Of a stretch of DNA of 64,000 bases, positions 60,455-64,000 are shown in pieces. A model generated the notes under the pieces. The model was not told where the DNA came from. It saw nothing but the letters and a program-made list of their open reading frames with translations, and did not search any database. Where the stretch lies: contig NZ_QXFH01000077.1 of the NCBI RefSeq assembly GCF_003581615.1, positions 504,070 through 568,069 on the forward strand, in the 5' to 3' direction. The DNA is from Flagellimonas lutimaris (lineage in GTDB: Bacteria > Bacteroidota > Bacteroidia > Flavobacteriales > Flavobacteriaceae). The position numbers and the translations under genes were made by a program. The first letter of the stretch is position 1; each line of letters opens with the position of its first letter.

Positions 60455-61924
60455 ATGAACTTGGATCATACCAAAATTACAACGTTAGGTGAATTAAAAT
60501 CAGCTGGTTATAAAAGCAAAAGCATTAAAGACGAACTACGGGAGAATCTTTTGGAGAAAATAACCAAAGGAGAACAAGTGTTCGAAGGTGTCTGGGGTTA
60601 TGAAAATTCGGTGATTCCAGAATTGGAAAGAGCAATTCTCTCCCGTCACAATATTAATTTATTGGGCTTGCGCGGACAGGCAAAAACACGTTTGGCCCGT
60701 TTGATGGTGCAGTTATTGGACGAATGGATGCCGATTATTGAGGGCTCTGAAATTCACGATGACCCTTTGGAACCTATTTCAAGATATGCAACGGAGCTTA
60801 TTAAAGAAAAAGGAGATAGTACTCCTATTAGCTGGGTGCACCGAAGTGAACGTTTTTATGAAAAGTTGGCTACACCAGATGTTACTGTAGCAGATTTGAT
60901 AGGTGACGTTGACCCTATTAAAGCGGCCAATCTAAAATTATCCTACGCGGATGACCGTGTAATCCATTTTGGAATGATACCGAGGGCCAACCGTTGTATT
61001 TTTGTGATAAACGAGCTTCCCGACCTTCAAGCAAGAATTCAGGTAGCGCTATTTAATATACTGCAAGAAGGTGATATACAGATTCGTGGATTCAAACTTC
61101 GCTTGCATTTGGACATTCAGTTTGTGTTTACCGCCAACCCTGAAGATTACACGAACAGGGGAAGCATTGTTACTCCTTTAAAAGACAGAATAGGTTCCCA
61201 GATTCTTACCCACTACCCAGAAAGTATCGAGATTGCCAAAAAAATTACTAAGCAAGAAGCGCAATTGGATAAACGGCAATCAGATTTCGTGTATGTACCT
61301 GAAATTGCAATGGATTTATTGGAGCAAATTAGTTTTGAGGCAAGAAACAGTGAATACGTGGATGTAAAGAGTGGAGTAAGTGCCCGTATGAGTATCACCG
61401 CATTCGAAAATCTATTGAGTACCGCCGAACGCAGGGCTATTGTTGCTGGTGACAAGAAAACCAATGTCCGTTTAAGTGATTTTATGGGTGTAGTGCCTTC
61501 CATTACAGGAAAAATAGAGTTGGTTTATGAAGGAGAGCAGGAGGGAGTTGGCTCCGTAGCTGAAAATTTAATCGAGGATGCTGCCAAGTCTTTGTTTCCT
61601 AATTATTTTCCAAAAATTGATAAACTTCAACGTAAAGAAGAAGAAAACGAGTACGATGAATTAATCAGTTGGTTCTTTGATGGTGAAGGTTTTGATTTGC
61701 TGGATGATGAAAAAGAGGAGGATTATAAATCCAAACTGGATTCGATTGGCCCGTTGAACAATCTTTTAAAGGAATACCAACCGGACACACCCAAAGAGGA
61801 TTCTTATTTTTTAAAGGAATTATTGCTTTGGGGACTGGTTGCCCATAAAAAATTGAGCAAACATCGTTTTGAACAAGGTTATCAGTTTAAAGATTTATAC
61901 GGAAGTTATATTCGTGGTCTTTAA
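60455..61924 (+). CDS. MoxR/Mg-chelatase-like AAA+ ATPase
   Basis: The 489-residue protein has a P-loop of the Mg-chelatase/MoxR kind (LLGLRGQAKTRLA, about 68-80), Walker B/sensor region CIFVINELPDLQARIQVALFNILQEGDI (about 180-207) and the TANPEDYTNRGSIVTPLKDR segment with sensor 1 Asn and the arginine finger. It probably remodels a protein target together with the VWA partner, as BchI/BchD or RavA/ViaA do. No chelatase large subunit lies nearby, so tetrapyrrole metal insertion is not implied. The gene is in operon with the VWA gene. Confidence 0.87.
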   Translation: MNLDHTKITTLGELKSAGYKSKSIKDELRENLLEKITKGEQVFEGVWGYENSVIPELERAILSRHNINLLGLRGQAKTRLARLMVQLLDEWMPIIEGSEIHDDPLEPISRYATELIKEKGDSTPISWVHRSERFYEKLATPDVTVADLIGDVDPIKAANLKLSYADDRVIHFGMIPRANRCIFVINELPDLQARIQVALFNILQEGDIQIRGFKLRLHLDIQFVFTANPEDYTNRGSIVTPLKDRIGSQILTHYPESIEIAKKITKQEAQLDKRQSDFVYVPEIAMDLLEQISFEARNSEYVDVKSGVSARMSITAFENLLSTAERRAIVAGDKKTNVRLSDFMGVVPSITGKIELVYEGEQEGVGSVAENLIEDAAKSLFPNYFPKIDKLQRKEEENEYDELISWFFDGEGFDLLDDEKEEDYKSKLDSIGPLNNLLKEYQPDTPKEDSYFLKELLLWGLVAHKKLSKHRFEQGYQFKDLYGSYIRGL

Positions 61925-61925
61925 A

Positions 61926-62408
61926 CTACTGCCAAATGTTTAAGTTGTCATTGTAATTCTCAAAGTTATAAACTCCAATAAACCTTTTCCTTAGCCAAAA
62001 GGTATACAACGTTAATATTGGCAGTACGCAGTAAAGAACAAGAATCAGCGCAGCCATAGGTTTAAAAGTTGCGGGAATTACATGTTCTCCATACACATCA
62101 ACGGAGTTGAGAACTATTGCACTATCGTAGATTTTAAAAAAATATACAATCATAATGGTATAAAGGGCATACTCAATGTTTCTCATTTTAGGATCTGGAA
62201 GTTCGTCTTCAACAATCTTGAACCATACGACGTAGAGATAAATAAAATGTACGGAAGTAAGAATAGGAACAATATAATTGTCAGGTTTAAAAAAATAGAA
62301 CTGGTTCGTATAAACACCATAAAAGCTTAAAACAACCAAGGCTACAAGAATCGCCATACTGGCAAGAATATTTCTTTTCCAAGTGATGATTTTTGATAGA
62401 GTATTCAT
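61926..62408 (-). CDS. Hypothetical membrane protein, four transmembrane segments
   Basis: The 160-residue protein has four hydrophobic segments (about 14-31, 44-62, 80-97 and 115-137) with short loops, ending RFIGVYNFENYNDNLNIWQ. No family recognised. It converges with the AAA+ gene (1-bp gap) and the next minus-strand gene, cysM, is separated by 147 bp of AT-rich DNA in which I see no other feature. Confidence 0.65.
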   Translation of the reverse strand: MNTLSKIITWKRNILASMAILVALVVLSFYGVYTNQFYFFKPDNYIVPILTSVHFIYLYVVWFKIVEDELPDPKMRNIEYALYTIMIVYFFKIYDSAIVLNSVDVYGEHVIPATFKPMAALILVLYCVLPILTLYTFWLRKRFIGVYNFENYNDNLNIWQ

Positions 62409-62555
62409 GTTAAATGCAGATTTGAGACTTTATTTAACATAAAGAACGGGTTTTTTAAAGGGCTATTTTAAAGAAATCGACAACCCGCAAACAATGTTGG
62501 ATAATGCGAAAAATCCGACATAAAACCTGTAAAAGTTGATATGAAAATTGAGTGT

Positions 62556-63440
62556 TTAATCAAATAAGTCCGAAGACAAATAACGATCACCTCGATCACA
62601 AACAATAGACACGATAGTTCCACTCTCCAAAGTTTCCGCAAGACGTAATGCAACAGTAGCAGCTCCACCACTGCTCATCCCGGCAAATATACCTTCGTCC
62701 TTGGCTAACCTTTTGGCCATTTCGGTGGCATCCTGCTCACTAACTTCCATGACGGTATCCACTTTTTCAGGATTGAAAATCTTAGGCAGGTATTCCTGTG
62801 GCCATTTTCGAATTCCTGGTATCTTGGAATCATCGGTAGGCTGCACACCTACAATTTGCACATTGGGATTTTGTTCCTTTAAAAAGGTGGAAGTTCCCAT
62901 GATGGTTCCGGTAGTTCCCATACTGGATACAAAATGTGTGATTTCGCCATCTGTATCCCTCCATATTTCAGGGCCTGTAGTCTTATAATGAGCCTTCCAG
63001 TTATCATCATTGGCAAACTGGTTCAACATTTGAAATCCTTCATTCTTAACTTTGGCCTCAGCGTAATCCCGAGCTCCTTCAATGCCAACGTCTGCAGGGG
63101 TCAAAGTTACCTTAGCTCCATAGGCACGCATAGTTTGTACACGCTCTTTCGTAGAATTTTCAGGCATTACCAGTTCAATATCAAGTCCAAAAACACCCGC
63201 AATCATAGCCAAACCAATACCCGTATTGCCACTTGTTGCCTCAATCAATTTAGTGGATTTGGAAAAATCTCCGCGTTCCAGACCACTTTTGATCATATTA
63301 TATGCGGGTCTGTCCTTTACGCTGCCTCCGGGATTATTTCCTTCAAGCTTAAACAGGATTTTTACGTTGGGGTTTGTATTCAATACTTTGGACTCCACCA
63401 AAGGTGTATTTCCAATAAGGTCTAGTATGCTGTTAGACAT
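62556..63440 (-). CDS. cysM: Cysteine synthase
   Basis: The enzyme makes cysteine from O-acetylserine and sulfide (or thiosulfate). The 294-residue PLP protein has Lys42 (NPGGSVKDR), the substrate loop [16 protein letters not shown], and the PLP phosphate loop GTTGTIMGT. Its length and [13 protein letters not shown] segment favour CysM over CysK. It overlaps the end of cysE by 8 bp, so the acetyltransferase that supplies its substrate is co-expressed. Confidence 0.92.
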   Translation of the reverse strand: MSNSILDLIGNTPLVESKVLNTNPNVKILFKLEGNNPGGSVKDRPAYNMIKSGLERGDFSKSTKLIEATSGNTGIGLAMIAGVFGLDIELVMPENSTKERVQTMRAYGAKVTLTPADVGIEGARDYAEAKVKNEGFQMLNQFANDDNWKAHYKTTGPEIWRDTDGEITHFVSSMGTTGTIMGTSTFLKEQNPNVQIVGVQPTDDSKIPGIRKWPQEYLPKIFNPEKVDTVMEVSEQDATEMAKRLAKDEGIFAGMSSGGAATVALRLAETLESGTIVSIVCDRGDRYLSSDLFD

Positions 63441-64000
63441 TTGGGGTTGTCTTTATTTTAATTTCTGGTGTATGATAAACTTTTGAGTTGGGAGGAACAG
63501 AAGATGTAATCCAAGCATTACCACCAATAATCGAGTTTGCGCCTATAACAGTTTCTCCTCCTAAAATAGTGGCGTTGGCGTAAATAGTAACATTGTTCTC
63601 TATTGTAGGATGTCGCTTTGTTTTCTCCAAGTTCTTGGCAACATATAATGCCCCCAAGGTAACCCCTTGATACAATTTGACATTATCATGAATTACTGCT
63701 GTTTCACCAATGACTACACCTGTAGCGTGATCTATAAAAAATGATTTTCCAATTTTGGCTCCTGGGTTAATGTCGACACCTGTTTGTCTGTGTGCATATT
63801 CCGTCATCATCCTTGGAATCAAAGGAACTCCCTCTTCATAAAGTTCATGGGCCAACCTATAAATGGCAATAGCGTAAAAGCCAGGGTAGGCCATGTAAAT
63901 TTCCTGAATGGATAAAGAAGCAGGGTCACAATTCAAAATAGCCTCGGCATCCAAATTCAAGTTTTCTAATATTTGTGGTAAATGGGAAATATAATTTCCC
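63433..64000 (-). CDS. cysE: Serine O-acetyltransferase, N-terminus cut by window edge
   Basis: CysE makes O-acetylserine from serine and acetyl-CoA. The frame is open to base 64000, so the N-terminal part lies outside the window. The visible part has the helical segment ([24 protein letters not shown]), then the left-handed beta-helix with [11 protein letters not shown], the catalytic His in [14 protein letters not shown] and the acetyl-CoA region [21 protein letters not shown]. The short tail ([15 protein letters not shown]) lacks the long C-terminal extension of enteric CysE, as in the EpsC-like branch. It is followed by cysM with an 8-bp overlap. Confidence 0.93.
   Translation of the reverse strand, partial: GNYISHLPQILENLNLDAEAILNCDPASLSIQEIYMAYPGFYAIAIYRLAHELYEEGVPLIPRMMTEYAHRQTGVDINPGAKIGKSFFIDHATGVVIGETAVIHDNVKLYQGVTLGALYVAKNLEKTKRHPTIENNVTIYANATILGGETVIGANSIIGGNAWITSSVPPNSKVYHTPEIKIKTTPNV

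Noticed and set aside
60455..61924. AAA+ protein as magnesium chelatase subunit I for chlorophyll synthesis
   Set aside because: No ChlH/BchH or other tetrapyrrole gene lies near, and the family resemblance covers many MoxR-type chaperones.
1..64000. tRNA, rRNA, CRISPR arrays, insertion sequences, prophage
   Set aside because: All gaps between genes were read; none holds a cloverleaf with a recognisable T-arm, an rRNA signature, spaced identical repeats, or a transposase or integrase frame.

Overview
The window is a stretch of chromosome from a member of the Bacteroidota, most likely a marine Flavobacteriaceae (Allomuricauda/Maribacter-like; genus not certain). The evidence is the low to moderate GC content, promoters with a TAnnTTTG -7 element, a PorX regulator of type IX secretion, a fused LpxC-FabZ with a second LpxD-like acyltransferase, and many small Bacteroidota-only lipoprotein and membrane families. 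No rRNA, tRNA, CRISPR array, insertion sequence or prophage was found. Most of the window is core genome.

Layout. 1-9.5 kb is mainly minus-strand accessory and surface genes: a truncated glycosyltransferase, a sterol-desaturase-like hydroxylase, a TolB/TPR protein, SGNH hydrolase, S10 peptidase, a Tat-exported oxidoreductase and an exported ADP-ribosylglycohydrolase lipoprotein. 9.5-11.9 kb holds a LolD-like ATPase, MsrA and FolE. 11.9-14.6 kb is a two-gene metal-uptake-like locus: a TonB receptor with a His/Glu-rich loop and a small His/Cys partner. 14.6-20.1 kb has small membrane/lipoproteins, a DUF937 protein, serine synthesis (serC-serA), a LuxC-like acyl-CoA reductase and a divergent ferredoxin. 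20.3-29.6 kb has ychF, a DMT exporter, topoisomerase IV (parE-parC), a second hydroxylase, TerC, a lipoprotein and an XRE regulator. 29.9-37 kb has an M14 peptidase-like enzyme, an Lrp regulator, DinB, aroB, proline dehydrogenase and alanine dehydrogenase. 37-39.4 kb has a 44-residue exported peptide gene, tsaE and porX.

39.4-50.1 kb is a long plus-strand run: HD hydrolase, lpxD, lpxC-fabZ, lpxA, efp, an lpxD paralogue, sucD, fabG, a VWA membrane protein and a prohibitin. It couples lipid A and fatty acid synthesis with envelope functions. 50.1-59.2 kb is a complete histidine operon (hisG-D-C-B-H-A-F-IE), preceded by a transcription attenuator with a 17-residue leader peptide carrying three consecutive His codons. 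The operon has gained four passenger genes: a four-helix-bundle protein, a GNAT, a DinB protein, and a GIY-YIG nuclease flanked by two direct copies of a 73-bp palindromic repeat. 59.3-61.9 kb is a VWA/AAA+ chaperone-like pair, and the right end has cysM and a truncated cysE.

The most interesting points are the his attenuator, whose terminator and antiterminator folds can be drawn base by base; the GIY-YIG/palindrome cassette inside the his operon; the palindromic operator-like array beside the XRE gene; and repeated TAnnTTTG boxes placed 5-7 nt before start codons, which imply leaderless or nearly leaderless messages.
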